A stretch of DNA of 24,816 bases, taken from assembly GCA_023460715.1 (NCBI GenBank), contig JAEWPH010000205.1, positions 1 to 24,816 on the forward strand, written 5' to 3'. Below are positions 14,322 to 21,707 of this stretch, piece by piece. Made by a program: the position numbers and the translations under genes. Within the stretch, counting starts at the first letter, position 1; each line of letters starts with the position of its first letter. The notes beneath the pieces are model-generated. The model was not told the DNA's origin, did no database searches, and saw only the letters and a program-made list of their open reading frames with translations. Origin of the DNA: Pseudomonadota bacterium. Its GTDB lineage: Bacteria; Pseudomonadota; Gammaproteobacteria; Burkholderiales; Burkholderiaceae_C.

Positions 14322-15593
14322 GTGGCTCTTCATTCCATCGAACTCTGCGCCGGCGTCGGCATGCTCGGAGAAGGCGTCCGCGCTGCATTCGAGCTGCTGG
14401 GAGTCGAACACCGAACCGTTTGCTACGTGGAGCGGGAAGCCGCTGCAGCCGCGCAACTTGTCCGCCTTATGGAAGCGGGAGCCCTTGATCCGGCGCCTGT
14501 CTGGTCTGACCTGCTCACCTTTGACGGCTCAGCATGGCGCGGCTGCGTGGATCTGCTCATTGCAGGGTTCCCGTGCCAAGACATCAGCATCGCCGGCCGT
14601 CGCGCCGGGCTTGACGGCAAACGCTCCGGGCTCTTCTTTCATATCCTCGACCTCGCCGACGATTGCAACGCGCAGGGACTCATTCTGGAGAACGTCAGCG
14701 CCATCGCTACTGCCACCGCCACCGCTCTGGACGAAGCCGAAGGGGAACTCCTCGAACGCGCGGCCGCCCGCGTCGTGGGAGAGCTGGCCGACCGCGGGTG
14801 GGACGCGGAATGGATCACTCTTTCCGCGTCCGACGTGGGCGCCAGCCACGGGCGTGCGAGGTGGTTCTGCCTGGCATGGCGGCGAGTGGCTGACACCGAA
14901 TGTGCCAAATGGGGGCCGTTGCGTTTCGTCGGAGTTGGTGAAAGCCAAAGGCCGGACAAGCTCAGGCGAGAAGCGCACGGTGGGTCTGGAATCGCAGGCC
15001 AGGTACTGGCCTACGCCCGACACGGGCGGCGAACGGGTGAACAAGTCCCAATCGCCGGGCGCTGCAGACCGGCCGACGATAGCGCTGGCCGCCAAGCTGT
15101 GGGCAACCCCGGACTGCAACACCAGCACCTACAGCAATGGACTGATGGGCCCGAACCTTCGGCAGCAAGCGTCGAACTGGCCGACGCCGCGCGCCGGGAT
15201 GGCGGACTGCGGGAGCGACAGCGACCAGGCAGGGCGAGCAGGACTCAAGGACGCCTGCGAACAGTGGCCGACTCCTGCCAGCCGGGACTACCGCACCCCG
15301 AACAGCCAGGCCAGCCAGATCAGCCGCAGCCACACGGGCGGAGAGCAGCTACCGAACTACGTGGAACACCACTTTTCGCACCCGGTCCTCTCGACGAGCG
15401 ATGGCCGGCCGTTGTCACCTACCGCCCGGACCTTGCCCCGGCGGTTGAACCCGGCGTTCGCATGCTGGCTGATGGGATGGCCTATCTGGTGGACGAATCC
15501 CGCGCTCACCAACTGCGCCAAGTCGGAAATGGAGTCGTACCGCTGCAGGCTGCAGTGGCACTTGTCGAGCTTTTGCGGCGCGCTGCCGCTTGA
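14322..15593 (+). CDS. DNA (cytosine-5) methyltransferase, phage Dcm type
   Basis: This 423-residue protein shows the ordered motifs of C5-cytosine methyltransferases: motif I ELCAGVGMLGEG (7-18), motif IV GFPCQDIS with catalytic C85, motif VI ENV (123-125), motif VIII GASHGRARWF (173-182) and motif X QLRQVGNGVVPLQAA near the end. It probably protects phage DNA from host restriction; target unknown. The start taken is GTG 14322, six bases after GGGAGGG and just before SIELCAG. ATG 14320 lies at the same ribosome-binding site but in the +1 frame. The frame is open upstream to 14229, inside the previous gene. The target-recognition region (about 190-350) repeats LADA-like motifs and is also readable in the +1 frame. 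Confidence 0.9.
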   Translation: MALHSIELCAGVGMLGEGVRAAFELLGVEHRTVCYVEREAAAAAQLVRLMEAGALDPAPVWSDLLTFDGSAWRGCVDLLIAGFPCQDISIAGRRAGLDGKRSGLFFHILDLADDCNAQGLILENVSAIATATATALDEAEGELLERAAARVVGELADRGWDAEWITLSASDVGASHGRARWFCLAWRRVADTECAKWGPLRFVGVGESQRPDKLRREAHGGSGIAGQVLAYARHGRRTGEQVPIAGRCRPADDSAGRQAVGNPGLQHQHLQQWTDGPEPSAASVELADAARRDGGLRERQRPGRASRTQGRLRTVADSCQPGLPHPEQPGQPDQPQPHGRRAATELRGTPLFAPGPLDERWPAVVTYRPDLAPAVEPGVRMLADGMAYLVDESRAHQLRQVGNGVVPLQAAVALVELLRRAAA

Positions 15594-15600
15594 AGAATGA
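14881..15600 (+). other. Possible alternative-frame (+1) coding of the methyltransferase C-terminal region
   Basis: In the frame +1 to the methyltransferase, the same DNA encodes WLTP (14887), WPTP (15007), WATP (15100), WPTP (15178) and WPTP (15265). Next come PASRDYRTPNSQ and LNPAFACWLMGWPIWWT (15445-15495), then a stop at 15600. Such W-P-T-P repeats and a final NP.F..WLMG.P..WT are features I know from the C-terminal parts of another phage methyltransferase-type family. The frame is open from 14317, but its part before 14881 looks like a meaningless shadow. It may be a true second product reached by frameshifting, or a relic of a frame switch in evolution. Confidence 0.4.
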
Positions 15601-15612
15601 GGAATTGAAACC

Positions 15613-15933
15613 ATGAGAAAGCGCATCTACGTCGCCGGCCCGATGACGGGCCACAAGGATCTGAACTTCCCGGCCTTCCACGCCGCAGCTGCCGCGCTGC
15701 GCGCCCAGGGGCATCACGTCGAGAACCCGGCAGAGATCAACGCCGACCCGAACGCCCAGTGGCTGGACTGCATGCGCATGGACATTGCCCGGCTGGTGAC
15801 GTGCGATGCGGTGTGCATGCTGCCGGGCTGGGAAGCATCGCGCGGCGCGCGGCTGGAGCACACGATCGCCGCTGGCCTGGGCCTGGAGGTGATGCACGCG
15901 GAGAGTGCGCCGGAAGGAGCCGCTGCCGGATGA
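15613..15933 (+). CDS. DUF4406 protein, nucleoside deoxyribosyltransferase-like fold
   Basis: This 106-residue protein has the family pattern YVAGPMTG near the N-terminus, then NPAEIN, then MRMDIARLVTCDAVCMLPGWEASRGARLE. This is the arrangement of the DUF4406 / nucleoside 2-deoxyribosyltransferase-like superfamily often found in phage early regions. Activity on nucleotides is suggested by the fold but unproven for DUF4406. GAGGAATT precedes the ATG. It starts 19 bp after the methyltransferase stop, so the two are probably co-transcribed, and its stop overlaps the next start (ATGA). Confidence 0.8.
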   Translation: MRKRIYVAGPMTGHKDLNFPAFHAAAAALRAQGHHVENPAEINADPNAQWLDCMRMDIARLVTCDAVCMLPGWEASRGARLEHTIAAGLGLEVMHAESAPEGAAAG

Positions 15934-16142
15934 AGCAATTGGTATTCAGCAAGGCCGAGCTACTGGAGGAGCTGGGCATTGCGGAGAACACGCTGCGCAC
16001 GCTCATCGACCACCGCGGCTTCCCCCGGCCGCGGAAGATGGGGGCAAAGCTGTTTTGGCTGATTGGCGAGGTAGCGGAATGGCTGCAGAGCTGCCCAGCC
16101 GCGTGGTGCGGATCTTCAGAGGATGGTGTCAGCAGCGCATGA
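15930..16142 (+). CDS. AlpA/MerR-like HTH protein, probable excisionase
   Basis: Most of the 70-residue protein (about 5-50) is a winged-helix/HTH domain: FSKAELLEELGIAENTLRTLIDHRG, then FPRPRKMG, then FWLIGEVAEWLQ. This is the layout of AlpA-family regulators and Xis proteins. The ATG at 15930 overlaps the previous stop. It is the last gene of the early operon, facing the integrase and TA genes, which suits a recombination directionality factor or a regulator of int. The C-terminal 20 residues are not conserved-looking. Confidence 0.7.
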   Translation: MKQLVFSKAELLEELGIAENTLRTLIDHRGFPRPRKMGAKLFWLIGEVAEWLQSCPAAWCGSSEDGVSSA

Positions 16143-16156
16143 GGCGCCCCGCACCG

Positions 16157-16465
16157 TCAAGCGTGCGCGGATGGCTGCACGCTGATCTTCAACCCCAGAG
16201 AGTTGATGACCTTCATGATGGTGTCAAAGCGAGGTTGCGAGGTAGGGCGCAGCGCCTTGTACAGTGCTTCGCGCGTTAGCCCGCTAGCGCGCGCCACTTC
16301 AGTCATGCCACGGGCGCGGGCGATGGTGCCCAGGGCATGTGTCAGTTCCGCAGGGTCGTTTTCTTCCAACACCATGGACAGGTACTGAGCAATGGCCTCA
16401 TCGCTATCCAGATGTTCGGCCATGTCGAAATCAGCCAAGTCGGCAACTTTGATTTTTTGGGCCAT
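16157..16465 (-). CDS. HTH antitoxin of a RelE/HigB-type module
   Basis: This 102-residue protein has the layout of the 'addiction module antidote protein' family. An N-terminal acidic segment (VADLADFDMAEHLDSDEAIAQYL) binds toxin, and a Cro/CI-type HTH follows (LTHALGTIARARGMTEVARASGLTREALYKALRP). The family often ends near SLGLKISVQP, as here. ATG 16465 is chosen because AAGGAG lies 8 bases upstream; a GTG at 16471 would add two residues. It follows its toxin gene with almost no gap, the toxin-first order typical of this group. Confidence 0.85.
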   Translation of the reverse strand: MAQKIKVADLADFDMAEHLDSDEAIAQYLSMVLEENDPAELTHALGTIARARGMTEVARASGLTREALYKALRPTSQPRFDTIMKVINSLGLKISVQPSAHA

Positions 16466-16467
16466 GG

Positions 16468-16767
16468 TCACTCTCCTTCAACGGTTTTTGCCAGCGCGAT
16501 AGCCTTGGCAATGTCGGCTTGCTGGGTGGACTTGTCGCCGCCAGCCAGCATGACGACGAGCACATCGCCCTGCAGCACGTAATACATGCGCCAACCCGGG
16601 CCGAAGAACTCTCGCATCTCATACACGCCCTCGCCCACCGGGGCTACATCGCCCAACAGGCCGCGTTGTGCCTTCTCCAGCCGCCGTGCCAGCCGCAAGC
16701 GCGTCACACCATCGCGCAAGCCGCTCAGCCAGGCTGCAAATTCTGGCAACTGCTTAACGACATACAT
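16468..16767 (-). CDS. RelE/ParE-superfamily toxin (phage Gp49-like)
   Basis: This 99-residue protein matches the addiction-module killer protein / Gp49-like family: FAAWLSGLRDGVTRLRLARRLEKAQRG, then GDVAPVGEGVYEMREFFGPGWRMYYV, then VVMLAGGDKSTQQADIAKAIALAK. The GPGWRMYY and GGDKSTQQADI segments are the family hallmarks. Members are generally ribosome-dependent RNases. The module lies 27 bp behind the integrase on the same strand, so it may stabilise the prophage and be expressed with int. Confidence 0.87.
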   Translation of the reverse strand: MYVVKQLPEFAAWLSGLRDGVTRLRLARRLEKAQRGLLGDVAPVGEGVYEMREFFGPGWRMYYVLQGDVLVVMLAGGDKSTQQADIAKAIALAKTVEGE

Positions 16768-16794
16768 GCCGCAAGTGTATTCACTTGTTCACAG

Positions 16795-18030
16795 TCATGC
16801 AATGCCGGGGCCTTCAGCTCTGAGCCGGCGGCCTTCATCGGCGGTTGGCGCAGCGTAGTCGGCCCACTCCTGCATGATGGTTGCCCTCTTCTCCATCATG
16901 TCTCCCCGGCGGTAAGCGGCCTCTGTCTTGGTGTCGATGCTGTGCGCCAAACACAGCTCCACCGCGTCCCGAGGGTGGTGGGTGGCTTCCCCCGCCCAAT
17001 CTCTGAATGTCGAGCGGAAGCCGTGGGGGACGGCGCCAAACTTGTGCCGGCGCATCAGCGTAGTGAGTGCCATGTCTGATAGCGCGCCGGCCCGGTTCGA
17101 TGGAAAGACGTGCTCCACCAGCGGATTGCGCGGCTGGGCCTTGAGCATGGCAATGGCCTGGCGCGACAGGGGCACGCGGTGCTCGCGCTTCGCTTTCATC
17201 CGGCTGGCGGGCACGATCCACAGCGCGGCGTCCAGATCCACCTCGTTCCACACCATTCCACGCACTTCGCCCGACCGGGCTGCGGTGAGGATCAAGAAGC
17301 GGAGCGCGCGGGCGCTCTGGCCCTCGATGGCGGCCAAGCGCAGGTACACCGCCGGCAGTTCGTCGAATGGGATGGCAGCGTGGTGGCTCACAGGCGCCAC
17401 CTTCCGCGGGTCCGCCAGGATGTGCTCCAGCTGGCCGCGCCACCGCGCAGGATTGGTGCCGGTGCGATGGCCGTGCGCCGTTGCCCAGTCGAGGATTTGC
17501 TCGATGCGCCCCCGCAGGCGCGTGGCGGTTTCGGTCTTCGTCTTCCAGATGGGGGACAGCGCACGCAGGACCATCGCTTGGTCAATGTCGGCCACGGACA
17601 CGTTCCCGAATTTGGGGAAGGCGTACATGGCGAGCGTGTTGCGCCACTGCTGGGCGTGCTTGAGGTTGCGCCAGGTGCTTTCGTGCTCTCTGATGAACGC
17701 CTCGGCCGCGGCAGCGAACTCCAACCGCTGCGCGGCGGCGAGCCGGGCGGCCTCTCGCTTGCTGGCGCGGTCGACCAGCGGATCTACCCCTGCGGCGCGA
17801 AGCGACAGCGCTGCGCGCGCCGCCTCCCTGGCCGCACCCAGGCCCACGGCCGGATAGCTGCCCAGGCTCATCCGTCGGCGGGTGCCCTGGAACACATACC
17901 GCAGCACCCACATGCGCGAGCCGCCTTCAAGGCGCAGGTACAGGCCCGTTGCCCCGCCAACAGCGTGCGAGCCTTCCACGCGAAGGCGCGACACCTCCAT
18001 CGCAGTCATTTCAAGAATGCGCTTGGGCAT
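16795..18030 (-). CDS. Tyrosine recombinase (P4-type integrase)
   Basis: This 411-residue protein has an N-terminal DUF4102-type arm-binding domain (about 3-85), a SAM-like core-binding domain (about 100-200) and a catalytic domain with R252 (TAARSGE), H336-x2-R339 (PHGFRS), H363 (LAHSID) and nucleophile Y373 (AAYRRGD). It integrates and excises the prophage at the neighbouring tRNA-Ser. ATG 18030 (MPKRILEMTAMEV) is the usual family start; the frame also opens from 18162, but those residues are not family-like and cover the repeat-rich leader. There is no strong ribosome-binding site. Confidence 0.93.
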   Translation of the reverse strand: MPKRILEMTAMEVSRLRVEGSHAVGGATGLYLRLEGGSRMWVLRYVFQGTRRRMSLGSYPAVGLGAAREAARAALSLRAAGVDPLVDRASKREAARLAAAQRLEFAAAAEAFIREHESTWRNLKHAQQWRNTLAMYAFPKFGNVSVADIDQAMVLRALSPIWKTKTETATRLRGRIEQILDWATAHGHRTGTNPARWRGQLEHILADPRKVAPVSHHAAIPFDELPAVYLRLAAIEGQSARALRFLILTAARSGEVRGMVWNEVDLDAALWIVPASRMKAKREHRVPLSRQAIAMLKAQPRNPLVEHVFPSNRAGALSDMALTTLMRRHKFGAVPHGFRSTFRDWAGEATHHPRDAVELCLAHSIDTKTEAAYRRGDMMEKRATIMQEWADYAAPTADEGRRLRAEGPGIA

Positions 18031-18038
18031 GGCGGTTT

Positions 18039-18105
18039 CTGTAGGCCATCCTGTAGGCCAAAAAAATTTGCATTGCGATTGAATAGCGGCTGAATGCCGG
18101 CTGAA
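18039..18105. repeat. Two pairs of short direct repeats beside int (possible arm sites)
   Basis: CTGTAGGCCA occurs at 18039-18048 and 18051-18060 (period 12). CGGCTGAA occurs at 18087-18094 and 18098-18105 (period 11). Repeats spaced by about one helical turn between an integrase gene and its att site are typical of integrase arm-type or Xis binding sites; the function here is inferred. Confidence 0.5.
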
Positions 18106-18142
18106 AGGTGCTGTATGAAACACCAGTAATCGCAGCGTAACA

Positions 18143-18164
18143 CGTTGATATATAAGGGTCAACG
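18143..18164. repeat. Inverted repeat CGTTGA-N10-TCAACG
   Basis: A 6-bp perfect inverted repeat around an A+T-rich centre lies between the direct repeats and the terminator near the attachment site. It may be a recombinase, Xis or regulator site. Confidence 0.35.
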
Positions 18165-18178
18165 CTCCCCGTATGGAC

Positions 18179-18211
18179 GAAAAAAAAGCACCCGGTTAGG
18201 GGTGCTTTTTC
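18179..18211 (-). terminator. Rho-independent terminator behind tRNA-Ser
   Basis: AGCACCC and GGGTGCT form a stem flanked by A-runs and T-runs, so it can work in both directions; read from the tRNA strand, six or more T follow the stem. It ends tRNA-Ser transcription and would also block read-through into int. Confidence 0.85.
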
Positions 18212-18216
18212 TCATC

Positions 18217-18240
18217 TGGCGGAAACGGAGGGATTCGAAC
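18217..18240. other. Probable prophage attachment site within the tRNA-Ser 3' end
   Basis: The prophage integrase lies directly beyond the 3' end of the intact tRNA. Phages of this integrase type usually recombine within the T-arm/acceptor part and restore the tRNA. The exact core cannot be fixed without the other att copy, which lies outside the window. Confidence 0.55.
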
Positions 18241-18309
18241 CCTCGATGAGGCTCTACACCCCATACTCCCTTAGCAGGGGAGCACCTTCGGCCACTCGGT
18301 CACGTTTCC
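18217..18309 (-). tRNA. tRNA-Ser (anticodon GCU)
   Basis: The reverse complement folds as a class II tRNA. The 7-bp acceptor GGAAACG/CGTTTCC, discriminator G, encoded CCA, a long variable arm and a T-loop TTCGAAT are visible. The anticodon stem CTCCC/GGGAG encloses CTGCTAA, giving anticodon GCU. Its 3' end faces the integrase, as expected for a tRNA used as phage attachment site. Confidence 0.95.
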
Positions 18310-18318
18310 AATCCCACT

Positions 18319-18346
18319 ATTATGCCTCAGTTTGAGGCCTGTTCAG
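18319..18346 (-). promoter_or_regulatory. Putative tRNA-Ser promoter
   Basis: On the minus strand CTGAAC (18341-18346) and CATAAT (18319-18324) are separated by 16 bases and end 9 bases before the tRNA 5' end. A small hairpin GCCTCA/TGAGGC lies between them and may also end lysC transcription. Confidence 0.4.
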
Positions 18347-18349
18347 CGC

Positions 18350-19618
18350 TCAGGCGGCCGGCTGGTCCAACTCGAATGCCTTGTGCAGCGTGCGCACAGC
18401 CAGTTCGACATACTTCTCGTCGATGACCACCGAGGTCTTGATTTCCGACGTCGAAATCATCTGGATGTTGATGCCCTCTTCGCTCAGCACGCGGAACATC
18501 TTGGAGGCCACGCCCACATGGCTGCGCATGCCAATGCCGACGATGCTGACCTTGCAGATCTTGGCATCGCCCACCACATCCTCAGCGCCCAGGGCCGGCA
18601 GCACCTTTTCCTTCAGCAGATCGACGGTGCGGGCGTAGTCGCCGCGGTTCACCGTGAAGCTGAAGTCGGTCTTGCCGTCCTTGCTCAGGTTCTGGATGAT
18701 CACATCGACTTCGATGTTGGCGTCGGCCACGGCACCCAGGATCTGGTAGGCGATGCCGGGCTTGTCGGGCACGCCCAGCACGGAGATCTTGGCCTCGTCG
18801 CGGTTGAAAGCGATGCCGGATACGACGGCTTTTTCCATTTTTTCGTCTTCCTCAAAAGTGATCAGCGTGCCGGAGCGGGCTTCTTCGTTGATGTCGATGT
18901 CCCAGGGCGTGAAGCTGGAGAGCACGCGCAGCGGCACCTTGTACTTGCCGGCGAACTCGACCGAGCGGATCTGCAGCACCTTGCTGCCCAGGCTGGCCAT
19001 CTCGAGCATTTCCTCGAAGCTCACAGTGGTCAGGCGGCGTGCCTCGGGCACCACGCGCGGGTCGGTCGTGTAGACGCCGTCCACGTCGGTGTAGATCAGG
19101 CATTCGGACGCCTTCATGGCGGCGGCCACGGCCACGGCCGAGGTATCGGAACCGCCGCGGCCCAGGGTGGTGATGTGGCCCTGCTCGTCGATGCCCTGGA
19201 AGCCCGTCACGATGACGACCTTGCCAGCGGCCAGATCGGCGCGCACACGCTGGTCGTCGATGGATTCGATGCGGGCCTTGGTGTAGGAACTGTCGGTGCG
19301 GATCGGCACCTGCCAGCCGGCATAGCTGACGGACTGCATGCCTTCGGCCTGCAGTGCGATGGCGAGCAATGCGGAGGACGCCTGCTCGCCCGTCGCGGCC
19401 AGCATGTCCAGTTCGCGGTGGTAGGCCGAGGTGGCACGCGAGGGCGCGAGGTCCTTGGCCAAACCGAGCAGCCGGTTGGTTTCGCCACTCATGGCGCTGG
19501 GCACCACGACCAACTGGTGGCCGGCCCGAGCCCACTTGGCCACGCGCTTGGCGACGTTGCGGATGCGCTCCGTGGAGCCCATCGACGTACCGCCGTATTT
19601 ATGAACGATCAGTGCCAT
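18350..19618 (-). CDS. lysC: Aspartate kinase
   Basis: This 422-residue enzyme phosphorylates L-aspartate, the first step toward lysine, threonine, methionine and diaminopimelate. The N-terminal kinase domain starts with KYGGTSMGS (7-15) and contains GFQGIDEQGHITTLGRGGSDTS in sense (around 150-170). Two C-terminal ACT domains (about 265-422) bind the feedback inhibitor. ATG 19618 is the conserved start; the open frame upstream is not family-like. An in-frame ATG at 18838 (residue 261) with GAGG upstream could start a separate regulatory beta chain, as in other alpha2beta2 aspartokinases; this is inference. It is the last protein gene of the minus-strand run before the tRNA. Confidence 0.97.
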   Translation of the reverse strand: MALIVHKYGGTSMGSTERIRNVAKRVAKWARAGHQLVVVPSAMSGETNRLLGLAKDLAPSRATSAYHRELDMLAATGEQASSALLAIALQAEGMQSVSYAGWQVPIRTDSSYTKARIESIDDQRVRADLAAGKVVIVTGFQGIDEQGHITTLGRGGSDTSAVAVAAAMKASECLIYTDVDGVYTTDPRVVPEARRLTTVSFEEMLEMASLGSKVLQIRSVEFAGKYKVPLRVLSSFTPWDIDINEEARSGTLITFEEDEKMEKAVVSGIAFNRDEAKISVLGVPDKPGIAYQILGAVADANIEVDVIIQNLSKDGKTDFSFTVNRGDYARTVDLLKEKVLPALGAEDVVGDAKICKVSIVGIGMRSHVGVASKMFRVLSEEGINIQMISTSEIKTSVVIDEKYVELAVRTLHKAFELDQPAA

Positions 19619-19715
19619 TGGATATCTGGAATGACGAAACCACGGGCCGGCGCAGGAAATGGAACGCTGTCTTGGCGCGCCGCCGTCTTCGTGCAGGAGT
19701 TGGAACCAAAACCTG

Positions 19716-20660
19716 TCAATTGTACCAACCGAGCACATCGCCCTCGCGCACCGCAAAGCCTGTGCCCACCTTGATATGGATGCGATGCCCTCGCGTGCGG
19801 CACGCGGCGATCTGATCGAGCAGTTCCTCCAGTTGTGCGGCCTGCGGCGTGGCGCCATGGCGCTGGCGCAGCCAGTGGCGCAGCAGGTTGGCTTGCCGTG
19901 CGCGGCTCAGGCCCTGCAGCGAAACGATGCGCGGCGGCGTGCCCGCTGCTGCCAGGTCCTGCACGGCCAGGTCGTGCAGCAGTTCGGCCGTCTGTGCGGC
20001 GTGGGAGGCGCTGCGGGCAAACGTGTCGCGAAATCCGGGGAACACGGTCTGCAGTGCGGGCAGCAGTTGCCGGCGGATGCGGTTGCGGGTGAAACGCTCG
20101 TCCGCGTTCGTGGGGTCTTCCACCCAGGGCACGCCCTGCTCCATCAGCCATGCCCGCACGTTGCCCCCCGCCACGCGCAGCAGCGGCCGGTGCCAGTCGA
20201 TGCCGTCGCGCTCCCAGCGCTGCGGCATGGCCGCCAGGCCGGGCATGCCTGCGCCGCGCGAAAGCGCAAGCAGCACGGTTTCGACCTGGTCGTCGGCATG
20301 CTGCGCGATCGCGATGGACCGCAGCGGGGCGCCGCCCTCGTTCTGCGCCAGAAGATGCAACGCGCGGTACCGGGCGCGGCGCGCCGCGTCTTCCGGGCTG
20401 TCGCCCCGCGCGTTCCGGGCATCCACCAGCGTGGCGCGCAAGGGAACGCCGAGGTCTTCGCACAGCTGCCGGCAGTGCGCCAGAAAGCCATCGGCCGCCG
20501 CCTGCAGGCCGTGGTGCACATGGAGCGCATGCACTTGCCCAGGCCAGCGCCGGTGGCACGCCAGCAGCAGCGCGACGGAATCGGCCCCACCGCTCAAGCC
20601 CACGCCCAGCGGCAGTGCCGGTGCGAAGGCGGCGATGGCAGCGTCGAAGGACTGGGTCAT
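19716..20660 (-). CDS. tilS: tRNA(Ile)-lysidine synthase
   Basis: The 314-residue protein has the PP-loop LSGGADS (22-28), the HHGL segment, AQHADDQVET and the DPTNADERFTRNRIR motif that define TilS. The enzyme converts C34 of the AUA-reading tRNA-Ile to lysidine and is essential in most bacteria. The length corresponds to a form without a long C-terminal extension. It lies 97 bp upstream of lysC and behind the accA terminator. Confidence 0.96.
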   Translation of the reverse strand: MTQSFDAAIAAFAPALPLGVGLSGGADSVALLLACHRRWPGQVHALHVHHGLQAAADGFLAHCRQLCEDLGVPLRATLVDARNARGDSPEDAARRARYRALHLLAQNEGGAPLRSIAIAQHADDQVETVLLALSRGAGMPGLAAMPQRWERDGIDWHRPLLRVAGGNVRAWLMEQGVPWVEDPTNADERFTRNRIRRQLLPALQTVFPGFRDTFARSASHAAQTAELLHDLAVQDLAAAGTPPRIVSLQGLSRARQANLLRHWLRQRHGATPQAAQLEELLDQIAACRTRGHRIHIKVGTGFAVREGDVLGWYN

Positions 20661-20681
20661 GGGAGAGCCGCTCCAAGCAAA

Positions 20682-20699
20682 ACGGCCCCTGAGGGCCGT
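20682..20699 (-). terminator. Rho-independent terminator between accA and tilS
   Basis: ACGGCCC-CTGA-GGGCCGT is a perfect 7-bp stem with a 4-base loop, followed on the minus strand by TTTTGCTT. It fits termination of the cysS-glycosylase-accA run, with tilS needing its own promoter or read-through. Confidence 0.7.
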
Positions 20700-20735
20700 C
20701 GTGCGCGGTGGATGGCGGACAAGACGCGGGCAGCC

Positions 20736-21707
20736 TCAGGCGGCCTTCGTGTCGTTGAAGCGGCCGTAGCTTTGCAGGCGCTCGTAGCGGCGGTCCAGCA
20801 GTTCCTTGGTCTTCAGGTCGGCCAGCTGGCGGTAGGCATCGCCCAGCGCGCGCTTGAGGAAGGCGGCCATCTGCTTGTGGTCGCGGTGCGCGCCGCCCAC
20901 GGGCTCGCTCACGATCTTGTCGACCAGGCCCAGGGCCTTGAGGCGGTGCGCGGTGATGCCCATGGCATCGGCGGCGTCCTGCGCCTTGTCGCTGGTCTTC
21001 CAGAGGATCGACGCGCAGCCTTCCGGGCTGATCACCGAGTAGATGGAATACTGCAGCATGATGACCTGGTCGGCCACGCTGATGGCCAGCGCGCCGCCGG
21101 AGCCGCCTTCGCCGATCACGGTGGTGATGATGGGCACCTCGAGCTGCGCCATCTCGAAGATGTTGCGGCCGATGGCTTCGGACTGGCCGCGCTCCTCGGC
21201 GTCGATGCCGGGGTAGGCGCCAGGGGTGTCCACGAAGGTGAACACCGGAAGCTGGAACTTCTCGGCCGTCTTCATCAGGCGCAGGGCCTTGCGGTAGCCC
21301 TCGGGCCGGCTCATGCCGAAGTTGCGCGCGGCGCGCTCCTTGGTGTCACGGCCTTTTTGGTGCCCGATGACCATGCAGGGCTGGCCATTGAAGCGCGCCA
21401 GACCGCCAATGATGGACAGGTCGTCCGCGAAATGGCGGTCGCCGTGCATCTCGACGAAATCGGTAAAGATCTCCCGCACGTAGTCCATCGTGTACGGGCG
21501 CTCCGCATGGCGGGCGATCTTGGTGATCTGCCAGGGGCTCAGCTCGCTGTAGATGTCCTTGGTGAGCTGTAGGCTCTTCTTGCTGAGCTGGTCGATCTCT
21601 TCCGAGATGTCCACGGCGCTTTCGTTCTGCACATAGCGCAGCTCTTCGATCTTGGTTTCGAGTTCGGCAATCGGCTGCTCGAAATCGAGGAATGTTTTTT
21701 TCGCCAA
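20736..21707 (-). CDS. accA: Acetyl-CoA carboxylase carboxyltransferase subunit alpha
   Basis: The 323-residue protein has the normal length and motifs of AccA, including [18 protein letters not shown] at the N-terminus, then [20 protein letters not shown] and [17 protein letters not shown]. With AccD it transfers the carboxyl group from biotin to acetyl-CoA in fatty-acid synthesis. The start codon is TTG at 21707, preceded by a strong AAGGAG at 7 bases; the alignment of the N-terminus to the family supports it. A weak start codon behind a strong ribosome-binding site may tune subunit dosage. Confidence 0.97.
   Translation of the reverse strand: MAKKTFLDFEQPIAELETKIEELRYVQNESAVDISEEIDQLSKKSLQLTKDIYSELSPWQITKIARHAERPYTMDYVREIFTDFVEMHGDRHFADDLSIIGGLARFNGQPCMVIGHQKGRDTKERAARNFGMSRPEGYRKALRLMKTAEKFQLPVFTFVDTPGAYPGIDAEERGQSEAIGRNIFEMAQLEVPIITTVIGEGGSGGALAISVADQVIMLQYSIYSVISPEGCASILWKTSDKAQDAADAMGITAHRLKALGLVDKIVSEPVGGAHRDHKQMAAFLKRALGDAYRQLADLKTKELLDRRYERLQSYGRFNDTKAA

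Larger units (their letters stand above)
1..18240. mobile_element. P2-like prophage, right-hand part, inserted at tRNA-Ser
   Basis: The block runs from P2-type tail genes (tape-measure end, gpU, gpD) through an S24 repressor, Ogr/Delta activator, gpA HUH replication endonuclease and DNA methyltransferase to a tyrosine integrase beside the 3' end of a tRNA-Ser. Ordinary housekeeping genes follow immediately. The right boundary near 18217-18240 is inferred from the position of the tRNA 3' end. The left boundary and the capsid, terminase and cos region are outside the window. The order differs from P2 itself: here gpD is followed by cargo, then repressor and early genes, and int lies at the far end beyond gpA. 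Confidence 0.93.

Noticed and set aside
14317..14880. N-terminal part of the +1 frame of the methyltransferase
   Set aside because: It gives Ser/Pro-rich sequence without motifs, exactly where the main frame carries the catalytic motifs, so only the later part of this frame deserves attention.
18332..19774. Plus-strand open frame opposite lysC
   Set aside because: Histidine/glycine-rich shadow of a conserved gene; no independent support.
19659..21572. Plus-strand open frame of 637 codons opposite tilS and accA
   Set aside because: It spans two real minus-strand genes and their terminator; composition is that of an antisense shadow.
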